This document shows, piece by piece, positions 43,337 to 54,800 of a stretch of 64,000 nt of DNA. The DNA comes from Haematococcus lacustris. Lineage: Eukaryota; Chlorophyta; Chlorophyceae; Chlamydomonadales; Haematococcaceae. The notes under the pieces were generated by a model. It did no database searches. It had not been told where the DNA came from and saw only the letters and a list, made by a program, of their open reading frames with translations. The position numbers and the translations under genes are program-made. The first letter of the stretch is position 1. Every line of letters begins with the position of its first letter. Where the stretch lies: positions 1,745,978 to 1,809,977 of the forward strand of contig JASKMD010000028.1 of the NCBI GenBank assembly GCA_030144725.1, read 5' to 3'.

Positions 43337-46300
43337 CTACAGCTTCAGATAGGCCCCCATCACTGGCAGCTTCAACAGATGACGCTTCTGAGCCTTTGAT
43401 GAGAACACCATGACCCATCCCATCCCAGACCCCAAGCTTGGACAGGTGACGTGAAGTAGACGCTCCGCCTGCTTGAGCTGCTGGATCCAGCGGAAACGAG
43501 CGGGTGGTGCATCTGAGAGGTAGGCATGGGGTACCAACATGCACACAAGGGAATGAGCATAGATTACCGCTAGCGGCAGCAGCAGATCCAGGATAGCAGG
43601 GTCAGGGTTGCTGATGATGGCGTCGATGGGCTGCTGCTGCAACAGTGCACGGTAGGCAGCAGGGGAAAGAGATAGATGCAGTTGTGCTGACAATGGCTGC
43701 AATTCAAGCCCCGATATGATGATGGGTGTAGTGGTGCATGGATCTAGCAGGCTGTGCATGAGGTCCAGGTTGATGACTGTGCTTGCCACACGCAGCTCTT
43801 GAGGTGTGATGCGGAAGCCGCTGCATTGTGGATGTGTTATCGTGTATGTCACGTTCGGTGTCGCAACATCAGCAAGGTGAGCAAGAGTAACTGCTGGCTG
43901 CGCAGCTGTGGCCGTGGGCAAAGCTGGATCAGGTGCTGTAGATGGTGAGCAGTGCTGGGTGGTGCTGGTGTGAGAGCTGGGCAACAGCTGTGCACCCCCC
44001 CCAGCAGCAACAACCAGCGCATGCGACAGGGATGAGGAGGATAGGCAGCTGTGAGCATGGGCGTGCAGCAAGCTGGCATGGTGCAGGGCAGCCGCCACCG
44101 CATACAAACTCTCTGCAGCCGTGGCGTCCATGCAGTGCCCAGTGATCTGGTGGCGGTCAGCTGTAGTAAGCCCCGGTGCGGCAGTGGTGCCAACAACATA
44201 ACCCAGCGCCAGCTCCCTCTCTTGGATGTTGGGTTCGTGAGTAGTGCCTTTCTTGGATGTCACACCGTTGGGCACACCATTGGGCAATTGGGTGTACTGC
44301 TCTGGCGAGTGTGCAGCAGCAGGTCCATCTGGCAACACCATGCTGATGACTGAGCATGCGATGGCAGAGGTGGGCAGATCAGGGATGGGAGGTGGCAGGC
44401 TAGTAACGATGGCCGGCAGCCAGAGCAAGAAGAGGAAAGAAAGGAACAGCCGTAAGGGAGTGAGAGTGTGCCACACCACTTCCCTGGACGAGCGTCGAGG
44501 CAACAGCGGTGACGGCGGGGGCAAGGTCGGTGCACTTGAGCGCTGCTGCTTGGCCACATGCTGGGCTGCGGCGGTGCCCACAGCCAGGTGTTTGGCTGAT
44601 CGCTGCGATGCGCTGGATGTCTGAGACGTGCGCCGAGCTGCAGGGTCTCGTGCTGAGGAGAGCACAGATTGACTGGCTGTACCTCCCCCCCTGCGGGTGG
44701 CTGGCTGAGCTGAGCTGCGCACCGACTTCACCCCTGATCCTGCTGGTATGGGTGCGTCATCGGTGGCCACCCCGCTTCTGGCACCCTCTGTGGTTGCAAG
44801 GTCACCCCCACGGCTGACTGCGCTGGGTGTGGTGGTGCCCGCTGCCACTGGAGGTGTCCCCACATGCAAGTGCACCCCAGGGGTGTGGATCATGGCAGAA
44901 GCGGTGCCGCTGGTTGCACAGGGCTGAACCTGGCTGTGGGACACGGCAGTGCAAGCCACAAGCAGCTGGCTGCTGCCCATGGGCGCTGAGTATAGGAGGG
45001 GAAGGCAGCCTTTGGGCCCAGTGACTGGCAGTGAGTGAGAGGTGCGGATGTCTCCATGGCTGTGCAGCCGGGGGCAATAAGAGAACTGCCGGTCGTACAC
45101 ATCGCACACGCCCTTGGTCTGCGAGAGGAAGTTGGCTCCAAGCAGCAGGTCATAAGCAAGGGGGCTACCAGGAGGCATGACAATGGCCTCCAGGTCGTGC
45201 ACCATGGCATGGGGAGTGCCATAGCTGAGACTCACGCGCAGGGTGGCAACCTGGGTGGCTAAGGCCTCTGCACCACTTGCAGTGGACAAGCGACGGCTGC
45301 AAGGGGTGAGGGGCAGGTTCAGCGCGGCTGCACACTCATGCGAAATGAGGCAGCTGTCACTGCCCCCGTCCAGCATGACACCCTGGAGCAAATGCAGCTG
45401 GCCCTCACTGTCAGCCACTGCACACCCTGACTGCACCGTGACGTTGGAGAAGTATGTCAGGTGCTGGTTGGGCACAGCGGTGTGGCAGGCAGCACGCACA
45501 GCGGCTGCTCGTGGAGGTTCAACAGCGATGTGAGCAGCAGTGTCAACGACAGGTGTGACATTGGGCGAGAGGTGCTGCTCAATACGCGTCACGCGCTGAG
45601 CGAGGAGCTGCAGCTGCATAGCCAGCTCCTGCAGGCCGGGCTGGGTGGCAAGAGGGGGAAACACAGAGCCCATGGTGGGGGTGGTGGCTGGGGCAGCAGG
45701 AGGAGCAGGGGCTGCAGCCTTAGGCAGGGTGTGGGTGGCAGCAGCAGGTGGGGCGGTAGACATAGGCGTGAATGGCACTGCCCTGGCTGCATTAGCTGTG
45801 ATGATGCAGAAGCTGCCATGCTCAGGGTAGGAGAGAGGCTGCACCCGCGCATCCTGCGACACCCAATGCCCTGACATGTCCCATGCACCCAGCCCGGGCC
45901 CCTCTGCTGACACGGTGTGGGCGCGAGCAGGACCTGACAGGCTGGGTGGAGGAACTGCTTGCAGGTGTGGGTACAGCTTGAAGCAGCGCTCAGGGGGATG
46001 GTAGCGCTTGTGACAGTAGCTGCAGGTGTGCTGCGCATGGGCTGGAGCAGCAGGTACATACCCCCTGTCCAGCAGAGGCGTGCGTTGCCTGGGATCAGTG
46101 ATGGCGCGCGACACCACACTGCCAGCCGGGTGTGCAGCCACGGCATGCGCTGCGCGCGGAGCACTTCCACCGATGACTCTTTGCTGCTCATGAGGCGGCA
46201 TTGCCTGAAACTGCCTGCACTCAGCCAAATCATGGCCAGCATAGGGGTGAAGAGGGCAGGTCTTGGCAGGCCGCGAGCGCTGGGTCTGCATGGGCGCATG

Positions 46301-47416
46301 CTGCATGGGTGCACTACGCAAGGCAGGCTGAGGCATGGCTGCATAGCCCAGCTGCATTGGTGGCGCAGCATAAGCTTGGGACATTGGCATGACAGATGGC
46401 AACGGCTGCTGCATGGCAGGGTGCGACATTGGGTAACCCATTTGCTGCATGGGCTGCTGCAGGTGGTGAGGCATGGGCTGCAGCAAGGGCTGTGGCATGG
46501 GCTGCCGAGTACGCTGGCGTTGCGGAGGCTGCGGCAGCGCACGAGCTTGGAGCTCAGCTAACTGTTGCCGCAACAGGAGCACCTCCTCTGACACTGGGTC
46601 CTGCTCTGCGCGTAGCGGTGGGCGATCAGCAGTGGCAGGCACGTAACGCATGCTGTCAAGCAGGTTCTCATGCGCTGCACTGACTGCATGCAAGGCAGCT
46701 CTGAAGGCGCGCTGATCCTGCCGGTCCTCTGCATCCGGCACAGCCTGGTGGAATAGGCGGACAGCCTCGTCCCTGAGCTTGGTGCGCTGCTCCTGGCGCA
46801 TGGTGGGCACTTGCAGGCAATGAGAGAAGAGGTGGTTGATGGCAGTGAAGTGGGTCAGCGTGCCACGCCTGATGGCCTCATTCACAGCGCTCTCAAAGGC
46901 TGTGGCAAAAGCCTTAGCGCTGCTGCACCCTTTGCCCCCTAGCACGAGAGCTGGGTCTAGGCCTGCCTGGTGGCTGGGTGGGTCTATCAGCTGCTCCTCC
47001 ACCAGGTCTAGCAAGGCCTCTAACGCTTCTGCCCTGTCTGCCTCGTCACCCCAACCATCTACCAGCTGCTCATAAGCATCTGCGATGGACTGAAAGAAGA
47101 CGCCATCCATGGTAGAGCTAGCTAGCAAGTGATGGAACGCATTCACCGGTATGTGGAGGTTGAGGCCAAGGTAAGCCCGCAGCTTGAGGCTGAAGGCTCT
47201 GAAAGCTAGCCGGGAAGTGCCAGTAAGTTCTGGCACCGCCATGGAGACAATCGCCATGTGCTGAGCTGCGCGGCTGCTGCGGACTGGGGTTGGGGCTGGT
47301 TCCTGGGGCGGTGCTGCTGCGTCGAAAACTGGGTTGTCCGTGGAGCTGTACGGTCCGTTAAGCTCCAACGGTGTGCCCAGTACAGGCGGCTGAGTAATGG
47401 CAGCCACCTCGCGCAA
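43337..47416 (-). CDS. Gypsy unit 2: open Gag-protease-C-terminal polyprotein lacking RT, RNase H and integrase
   Basis: A 1,359-residue open frame. Residues 1 to about 830 match unit 3: Gag with a CX2CX4HX4C zinc knuckle (HTCSYCHKRYHPPERC) and an aspartic-protease-like LDGGSDSCLIS. The region from RT to the methyltransferase-like domain is absent. A linker resembling the RHAITERCMDAATAGSLYA region of unit 3 is kept but diverged. The integrase-PHD-Tudor region is also absent, and the frame resumes at ITPQELRVASTVINLD through to the same C-terminus (MGAYLKL). Both gaps keep the reading frame. It is bounded by LTRs at 42115-43293 and 47620-48790. It is likely a non-autonomous element that still makes Gag. 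Confidence 0.8.
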   Translation of the reverse strand: MREVAAITQPPVLGTPLELNGPYSSTDNPVFDAAAPPQEPAPTPVRSSRAAQHMAIVSMAVPELTGTSRLAFRAFSLKLRAYLGLNLHIPVNAFHHLLASSTMDGVFFQSIADAYEQLVDGWGDEADRAEALEALLDLVEEQLIDPPSHQAGLDPALVLGGKGCSSAKAFATAFESAVNEAIRRGTLTHFTAINHLFSHCLQVPTMRQEQRTKLRDEAVRLFHQAVPDAEDRQDQRAFRAALHAVSAAHENLLDSMRYVPATADRPPLRAEQDPVSEEVLLLRQQLAELQARALPQPPQRQRTRQPMPQPLLQPMPHHLQQPMQQMGYPMSHPAMQQPLPSVMPMSQAYAAPPMQLGYAAMPQPALRSAPMQHAPMQTQRSRPAKTCPLHPYAGHDLAECRQFQAMPPHEQQRVIGGSAPRAAHAVAAHPAGSVVSRAITDPRQRTPLLDRGYVPAAPAHAQHTCSYCHKRYHPPERCFKLYPHLQAVPPPSLSGPARAHTVSAEGPGLGAWDMSGHWVSQDARVQPLSYPEHGSFCIITANAARAVPFTPMSTAPPAAATHTLPKAAAPAPPAAPATTPTMGSVFPPLATQPGLQELAMQLQLLAQRVTRIEQHLSPNVTPVVDTAAHIAVEPPRAAAVRAACHTAVPNQHLTYFSNVTVQSGCAVADSEGQLHLLQGVMLDGGSDSCLISHECAAALNLPLTPCSRRLSTASGAEALATQVATLRVSLSYGTPHAMVHDLEAIVMPPGSPLAYDLLLGANFLSQTKGVCDVYDRQFSYCPRLHSHGDIRTSHSLPVTGPKGCLPLLYSAPMGSSQLLVACTAVSHSQVQPCATSGTASAMIHTPGVHLHVGTPPVAAGTTTPSAVSRGGDLATTEGARSGVATDDAPIPAGSGVKSVRSSAQPATRRGGGTASQSVLSSARDPAARRTSQTSSASQRSAKHLAVGTAAAQHVAKQQRSSAPTLPPPSPLLPRRSSREVVWHTLTPLRLFLSFLFLLWLPAIVTSLPPPIPDLPTSAIACSVISMVLPDGPAAAHSPEQYTQLPNGVPNGVTSKKGTTHEPNIQERELALGYVVGTTAAPGLTTADRHQITGHCMDATAAESLYAVAAALHHASLLHAHAHSCLSSSSLSHALVVAAGGGAQLLPSSHTSTTQHCSPSTAPDPALPTATAAQPAVTLAHLADVATPNVTYTITHPQCSGFRITPQELRVASTVINLDLMHSLLDPCTTTPIIISGLELQPLSAQLHLSLSPAAYRALLQQQPIDAIISNPDPAILDLLLPLAVIYAHSLVCMLVPHAYLSDAPPARFRWIQQLKQAERLLHVTCPSLGSGMGWVMVFSSKAQKRHLLKLPVMGAYLKL

Positions 47417-47619
47417 GCACGAATGCGGATGTAAGCGCTAATGCACTGGGCGAACGTGTTGAAGAAACACGCACCGCAGAGCTACGGTTGGCTGCAGCCT
47501 GAACACCCCGGAGTGCCCAGGACTGCAGCCGAAGTGAAGATGCTGACGCCCAGACGTCCGTCTGTCGACAGCTGAAGGCAATTGATAACCTTCCTCCGGG
47601 GAAAAGAGCTTAGAAGAAA
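47417..47619 (-). other. Leader of gypsy unit 2 (LTR end to Gag start)
   Basis: This 200-bp untranslated leader is nearly identical to 57316-57506 of unit 3. A primer-binding site should lie directly after the LTR end (minus strand, starting TTTCTTCTAAGC), but no complement to a known tRNA 3' end was recognised. Confidence 0.6.
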
Positions 47620-48790
47620 TGTAAGATAGCAAACGGAATGAGTAAGGACGCCTCGACTAGCAGCAAGCAAGGCAAAGCTGATACCCGTCACCAGGATGGT
47701 GCCGGCCTTCAGATGCCGATGGCAGTGAGCTGAGAATACCTCCAGACTTGGGTGCCCGTGATTACATCGGACAGCTGGTAAGGTCTTCTAAGCTGCCGCC
47801 GCAGCATCCCAATCCACTACAAATACCCAAACCCCCATGCAACCATGTCAGAACTGTTATGCAAGTCGCAGGATACACACACAAACCCACCCACAGTAGC
47901 CAGGTCACATCAACCATCATACACCAATCACCATCTACCGTGATACCACCAACTGTCATGCTTGCATGGCTAGCCCATGTCACGCATTCCGTACAGTCAC
48001 GCTCATGGATGTGACAGCTGTCACGTGATAAGATGTTCCTAAACATGATAGTGCGCTGCAGAGGATAAGGAATCCCCCCCCCAGCTGCAAGCATGTGTGA
48101 AGATGACTCAGAAGACATGTGGCAGATGGAAGAGAGCAGACGAAGCAGCGCATAAGTAAATGCATATCTTGTGATCACCTAACTAATGCACCTATCTACC
48201 ACACCAACCCCCTTGACATCCTTGGCGGCGGCCAAGTGCTAAAACCTGTGGCATGCAAGCCTCCAGGCCGGACCCATGCGGTAAAACCGCGAAAACCCTA
48301 CATGGATCCTATGGCTCATTCTACTTAAGCCACTGGCCATCACCATGACATGGTGCTCACCCGCCAGCGTCGTGCCTGATGCATCCTACGCGCGGCAGCG
48401 GGTCGGCCGTAATGTAGTATTCCTACCCTGAATGTCCATAACCTCCTGACAAGATGACATGTGCAAACATGCTGGGATGATTGTGGTGAATGTGATAGTT
48501 GTGTAGCATGATCCATTGAACGAGTGATGTTCAAGAGTGAAGATCAAGGCAAGCATGCAAGATGTATGCAAGTAGAACAGTGAAATCAAGGAGCGTCATG
48601 CGATGGGAGCGTGTAAAACGTGATGTATGATGTGCAAGGACGTAAAACGTGATGTGTGATAGCAATATGACATGGACAGTGAGGTGAATAGCAATAGTGC
48701 GACACGTGTGAAATGTGATGAGCTATATGAGACACATGACGAGTTCAATTGCAACAGTGAGACAAGTGTGACATGCATGCGAACTTAACA
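47620..48790 (-). repeat. LTR shared by gypsy units 2 and 3, 1,171 bp
   Basis: It is the 3' LTR of unit 3 and simultaneously lies where the 5' LTR of unit 2 should be. No second LTR or host sequence separates the units. It is nearly identical to the truncated LTR at 57507-57902 over the shared part. Confidence 0.9.
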
Positions 48791-48812
48791 CCACCTTCCC
48801 CCCCCCACTCCT
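48791..48812 (-). other. Polypurine tract of gypsy unit 3
   Basis: On the minus strand a purine run (ggagtgggggggggaaggtgg) lies immediately before the 3' LTR start TGTTAAG. This is the expected primer for plus-strand DNA synthesis. Confidence 0.75.
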
Positions 48813-48837
48813 AGCCCACGCCCGACCCTAAGTGCCT

Positions 48838-51800
48838 CTACAGCTTCAGATAGGCCCCCATCACTGGCAGCTTCAACAGGTGACGCTTCTGGCCTTTTGA
48901 TGAGAACACCATGATCCATCCCATCCCAGACCCCAGGCTTGGACAGGTGACGTGAAGTAGACGCTCAGCTTGCTTGAGCTGCTGGATCCAGCGGAAACGA
49001 GCAGGTGGTGCATCTGAGAGGTAGGCATGGGGCACCAACATGCACACCAGGGAATGAGCATAGATTACCGCCAGCGGCAGCAGCAGATCCAGGACAGTAG
49101 GGTCAGGGCTGCTGATGATGGCGTCGATGGGCTGCTGCTGCAACTGCGCACGGTAGGCAGCAGGGGAAAGAGATAGATGCGGTTGTGATGACAATGGCTG
49201 CAATACAAGCCCCGATATGATGATGGGTGTGGTGGTGCATGGATCCAGCAGGCTGTGCATGAGGTCTAGGTTGATCACTGTGCTTGCCACACGCAGCTCT
49301 TGAGGTGTGATGTTGGTTGGTTGCATGAGCTGATAGCCCTGAGCAATGGCAGCTGCGACACTAGGGTGCCAGGATCCAGGCAGGAGGCAATGAAGCGCAG
49401 TGAGCACGCCAGTAGTGTTGCTGAGCAGCCAGTGGTCTGGCAGAGTGGCGGCTGTGACTGTGCTTGCTGCTAGGTGTCTGGGCAGCTCTGAACCCTGGGG
49501 CATTAGCCAACCCTTGCGCAACAGGACAGCATGCTGTAGGTCGTCAATGATGCTGCCATCCTGGAATGTGATGCGGAAATACTTAGGCCTGCACTCATCG
49601 CCCTTGTAGGTGACGACGCCCCAGCGCTCGGGCGCCGCCTTGTTGGCTGGGCAATGCACCACGCGACCATGCAGCTCCCGGGCAGCTTTGATCTTGTTGA
49701 GCACAGCCTTGGAGAGGAAGGGATCCTGCAGCGGTAGAGGTGCTGGCGCAGCAAGCAGCTGCCTGTCCCTAACCTCACCGTAGGTCACTCCAGCCCCCAC
49801 GCAACGCGGGCACAACCAATCACCCTCGGGTACCGCATCGAGAGCAGGTGTGAGACAGTAGGTGTGCCAACCAGTGCCGCAGCCATCACACAGCAGCATG
49901 ACTGCCTCATCACCCGTGAAGCGGCACACTTCGCACGGGTGATCAATGTGTGGGCGTGCCAGACCGACATCAATAGTGCCATCTAGGTCAAGCAGGTGGC
50001 AAGGGGATAGGTTGGAGATGTGCTCATTGAACTGGGTGCCACACTTGCCCGTGAGCACTGCCACCCCGCTGTCCTTGACTACCACCACCCGATAGATCTC
50101 TGGGCGTGCCTCTAGCTGCAGCATGTTGTGCTTGGCAGCCAGGCGGAGATAGACAAAGTCACCTGGTTTGAAGGAGCGGGCTGCTGGCTGGTAGCTGCCG
50201 GAGCGAGTCATGGCATACCTCAGCTGGTCCCGGTGCTGAGCGACAGCCTGGTTGTCCATGGCGATGACCATGTTGTCAGTGACAGCAGCTGCACGGTGCA
50301 TCACCAGCTCGGCAGCCAGCTCTGGGTCGTCGAAGTTGATGGGCTGCTCCACCCGCTCAGCTATGGCTGGGGGAACCACAGGCTTGCGCGCAAACAACAA
50401 CTCGTAGGGTGTCATGCGGGTGCTTTCCTGGGTGGAACACCTGTACCCCAGAGCAATCATGGGCAGAGCATCATCCCACCGGTCAGTGACACGGTTGCTG
50501 GTGCAGTGCTTGCGCAGGCATGCCTTGACAGTCTGCACACATCGCTCAGACAGCCCATTGCTCTGAGGGTGGTTGGCAGAGGTGGTTCTGTGATCGATGA
50601 GAGCGCGCTGCAGCAACTCAGCAAAGGCACCCTGGAACTCTGTGCCCCCGTCAGTGACGACTTCAGCACAGGCACCATAGCGTCCTAGCACGTGATGCGC
50701 AAAAGCTGAGGCTGTGGTGGCTGCCTCCTTATTGGGGATGGGGATGATCTCGACCCATTTAGACAAATGCTCAATGCAGACCATGATGTACTTGTGGCCA
50801 GAGCGGCTGGGGATGAAAGGACCACAGAGGTCTACACCCCAGCGGTAGAAGAGGGCACGAATGGGTAGGCTGTGCAGCTCAGGGGATTTAGCATTGAATG
50901 CAGCTTTGACCCTGTCACAAGCGGTGCAACGTGCCACAACAGCCTGAGCATCAGCTGCCAACCCACGCCACCAATAGGTGTGCTGCAGCAGAGCTGCCGT
51001 GCGCCTGCCACCAAAGTGCCCAGTGTTGTTGTGCATGGTGGACACTAAGTGTGGGCGCTCAGCAGGAGCAGGGACAATGCGAGTGCTGCCGTCTGCCATG
51101 CGCCTAAGCAGCTTGTGGCTGTCCCAGACATAAGCCTGTGCGCGACGCTGTGCCCGACGATGCTCTGCATGCGGCAACCCAGCAGGCAAGGTGTGGTGCA
51201 GAAGCAACTGCATTGTGGCTGTGTCGTCGTGAATGTCACGCTCGGTGTCAGCAACATCAGCAAGCTGGGCAACGATAACTGCTGGCTGCACCGCTACGGG
51301 TGTGGGCAGGACTGGATCAGGTGCTGGGAGAGGCGAGCAGGTCTGGTTGGTGCTGGTGTGAGAGCTGAGCATCAGCTGTGCACCCCCCCCGACAGCGACA
51401 GCCAAGGCGTGCGAGGCAGCGCTGAGAGAGAGGCAGTTATGTGCAAGGTCACGCAGCAGGTGGGCACGGTGCAGAGCAGCTGAGATAGCATACAAACTCC
51501 CTGCAGTTGCGGCGTCCATGCAGCGCTCTGTGATAGCGTGCCGCTCCTCAGGGGAAGTGGTGGGCTCACGAGGTTTGCCTGCTGCAGTGAGGAGGGCACC
51601 TCTCCCACAAAAGGGCGCAGTGGGAACAGCTGAGACAGGTGAGATAATGTCAATCAGAGAATGAGCGGAATGAGGCTGAGCATGCTGCAGGACAGCACTG
51701 AAGTGGTTGGGATCGCAAATGTTGGTCCACCAGTCACGCATGTGGTGGGTGCGAGCACCTAGCTGTGCAGCATCCAAGCAAAGTGGGGTGCCAATGCTGG

Positions 51801-54800
51801 TGCAGACCTCTGCGAATTGACTGCGGTTGCCTTGGGAGTGGTGTTGGTGAGTTGTGTTGACAAGGACATACCCAGGGCGTAGCAGGGGTTGAAGCTGCTG
51901 TAAGCAGCCCACCAGCCGCATGGTGGAAAGGAAGGTGCTGGATACCGGGCCATGCAGCCCAGCCAGGCTGTTAGGATTGGGAAGGTGCGGATACTCCCAC
52001 CCGGCCACAACCAGCCACTGATGTGGACCGCGCGCTCCAGCACGCACCAGGTCGGCGGAAGTGATGGTGCCCACATCCTGGGGCAAAGAGGTGAGTGCAG
52101 AGGCATAAGCAGCAGGGGGCAACAGCCCAGGGAAGGTAGCTGACAGCTGAGAAAGACGGTGGAGGATGAGATGCTGGCAGGCAGGAGATGTGTCACAGTA
52201 GATGTAGCGCAGAATGTGTACACCATTGCGGAGCAGCATTTCTAACCCAGCTCCAAGACCCCCATGCAACTCAAGCAGCACCACCCCTTCTGCTGCCACT
52301 GCCGGAAAGAAAGAGGAGGCCACACATGTAGTGTTGATGGCAAGTGGCATGCGCACAGCGCAAGAGTCAGGTAAGCCAGAAGTGACTCCCAACTGGGCTG
52401 TAGCGGGGGAGGTTGCAATGAGAATGTGCTGAGCTGCTCGGACCCAGCTGGTGGCACGGTGAGTGAGAGTGTGGTAAGCGGCGGAAGGATAGGAGGAGTT
52501 GGGTTCGTGGTGATAAGCATCTGTCACACTTCCCTGGTTGCCGAGCAGGAGGTCGTCAGAGGTGATGGCGGCCAAGGCAGCTGAAAGGGTAGGTGTGGGC
52601 AGGTTAGGAGGGCTGGTGGTGGCAGCGCCACGCATAAGGGAGGCAAGGGCAGGAGGCGGGTCGAGGCAGGCGCCAGTGGAATCCGCGCAGGTGGGCCTGG
52701 GGAAGCGTGACAGGGAGTCAGCATTCTGGTGGGTAACCCCAGGACGGTGCTTGACGGTAAAGTCGTACTCCTGCAGCTGCATGGCCCAGCGTGCCACCTG
52801 GCCAGAGTGGTGTTGCCCAGACATCAGCCAAGACAAAGGCTGGTGGTCAGTGACAATGGTGAAGTGCCTGCCATGAAGGTAGAAGCGGAGGGTTTTGACA
52901 GCCCACACCACAGCTAGCATCTCGCCCGTGTAGCTGGCATAGTTGCGCTCATGCACGTTGCAGCTGCGGCTGCAGCAAGCCACCATGTACTCATCCCCGT
53001 TGGTGTCCACCTGCCCCAAGATACCCGCACAGCCCTCCCGAGACCAGTCAGTGTGCAGGACGAGGGGGCGTTCAGGGTCAAAGCGGCGCAGCACTAAGCC
53101 AGGAGTGCAGATTCTCTCTTTGAGTGTGCTGTAGGCGGCCTGCTGCTCACTACCCCAGCACCACGCTACCCCTTTCCTTGTGAGAGAGGTGATGGGGGCA
53201 GCAATGATGCTGAAGTCAGGAATGTAGCAGCGATAGTAGTTGAACACACCCATGGCTGTGCGGAGGCTGGATACATCAGTGGGAGCAGGCATGTCACGCA
53301 GAGCCTGGCACTTTGCCTGAGTGGGGGTAAGCCCATGGACGGAGACGTCGTGGCCGAGGTATTCCACACGGTCAGCTGCCAGGATGGTCTTCTCAGGGTG
53401 GGCGAACATGCCGATGGTCTGCAACATCTGCAGCAGGGCCTGCACGTGCTCACAGTGTGCCTCAAAGCTGTCACTGTACACGAGCACATCATCAATGAAG
53501 GCCATGCAGCAGTGGGACAGGCTGGCGCTGGTGATGGCTGCGTCCATGACACGCTGGTACTCAGCGCTGGCATTTTTCAGCCCAAACGGCATGCGAGTGT
53601 AGCAGTACAGGCGGTTGCGTGCCCAGAAGGCAGTCTTGAGCTGGTCATCAGGGTGCACGGGGATTTGCAAGAACCCTGAGCGCATGTCCAGCTTGCTGAA
53701 CCACCTGGCGCTGCCCACCCTGGCAAACATCTCCTCTGGCAAAGGCAACCCATACCGGTCAGACTTGGTGGCGTCGTTGAGCCGTCGGAAGTCAATGCAG
53801 AACCGGGTGTCTGTCCACTGCCCCTGGGCATCTTTCTTCATGGGCAGGGTGGGTGCCGAGGCATAGTCGCACGGGCCAGTGACGGGCTGGATGATGCCTG
53901 CCTCCTCCAGCTCCTGGACCTTCTTGTCCGTCACTTGCAGCTCCAGGTCAGAATAGCGGCGAGGCTTGGTGATGATGGGATCTGTGGTTGACAGCTCAAT
54001 GCGAAAAGCACCGCGTGGGCCCTTGTAACCTGTGAGGTCACTCAGAGAATGAGCAAAAGCACCAGGATGAGCTGCAACTAGAGCCGCCATGCGATGTGCT
54101 TGCTGCTGGGATAGAGCCGCATGCTGAGCCAACAGCACACCATTGGGCAGCTGGGTGTATTGCTGTGGGGAGGGATTGACAGCAGGACCATCAGGCAGCA
54201 CCATGGTGATGGCAGAGCAGGTGATGGCAGGTGAGCACATGCCCGGCACAGGGGGCGGCAGGGAAGACACCATGGAGGGCAGCCAGAAGAGGAAGAGGAG
54301 AGAGAGAATCAACCGCAGCGGTGAGAGAGATCCCCATGCCACTTCCCTGGAGGAGCGCTGCGGCGTAGGTGGAGGGGATGCGCGCAGCGGAGGCATGGGA
54401 GGTACTTGCGGTGGTGGGGCCGTGGTCAGGGGAATGGCGGAGCGCCGGGCTGCAGCGGTGCCCACAGCCAGGTGGGATGCTGATGGCTGCGGTGCGCTGG
54501 TTGGCATAGACATGCGCCGAGCTGCAGGGTCTAGTGCTGAGGAGGGGACAGAAGTAACAGCTGCCCCTCCCCCCCTGCGGGTGACTGGCTGGGCTGGGCT
54601 GCGCACCGGCTTCACCCCTGATCCTGCTGGTATGGGTGCATCACCGGTGGCCACCCTGCTCAAGGCGCACTCCGCAGCTGCTAGGTCACCCCCACGGCTG
54701 ACTGCGCTGGGTGTGGTGGTGCCAGCTGCTGCAGGAGTTGTCTCCACATGCACATGCACCGAAGGTAAGGTGTGATACATGGCAGAGGTGGTGCCGCTGG

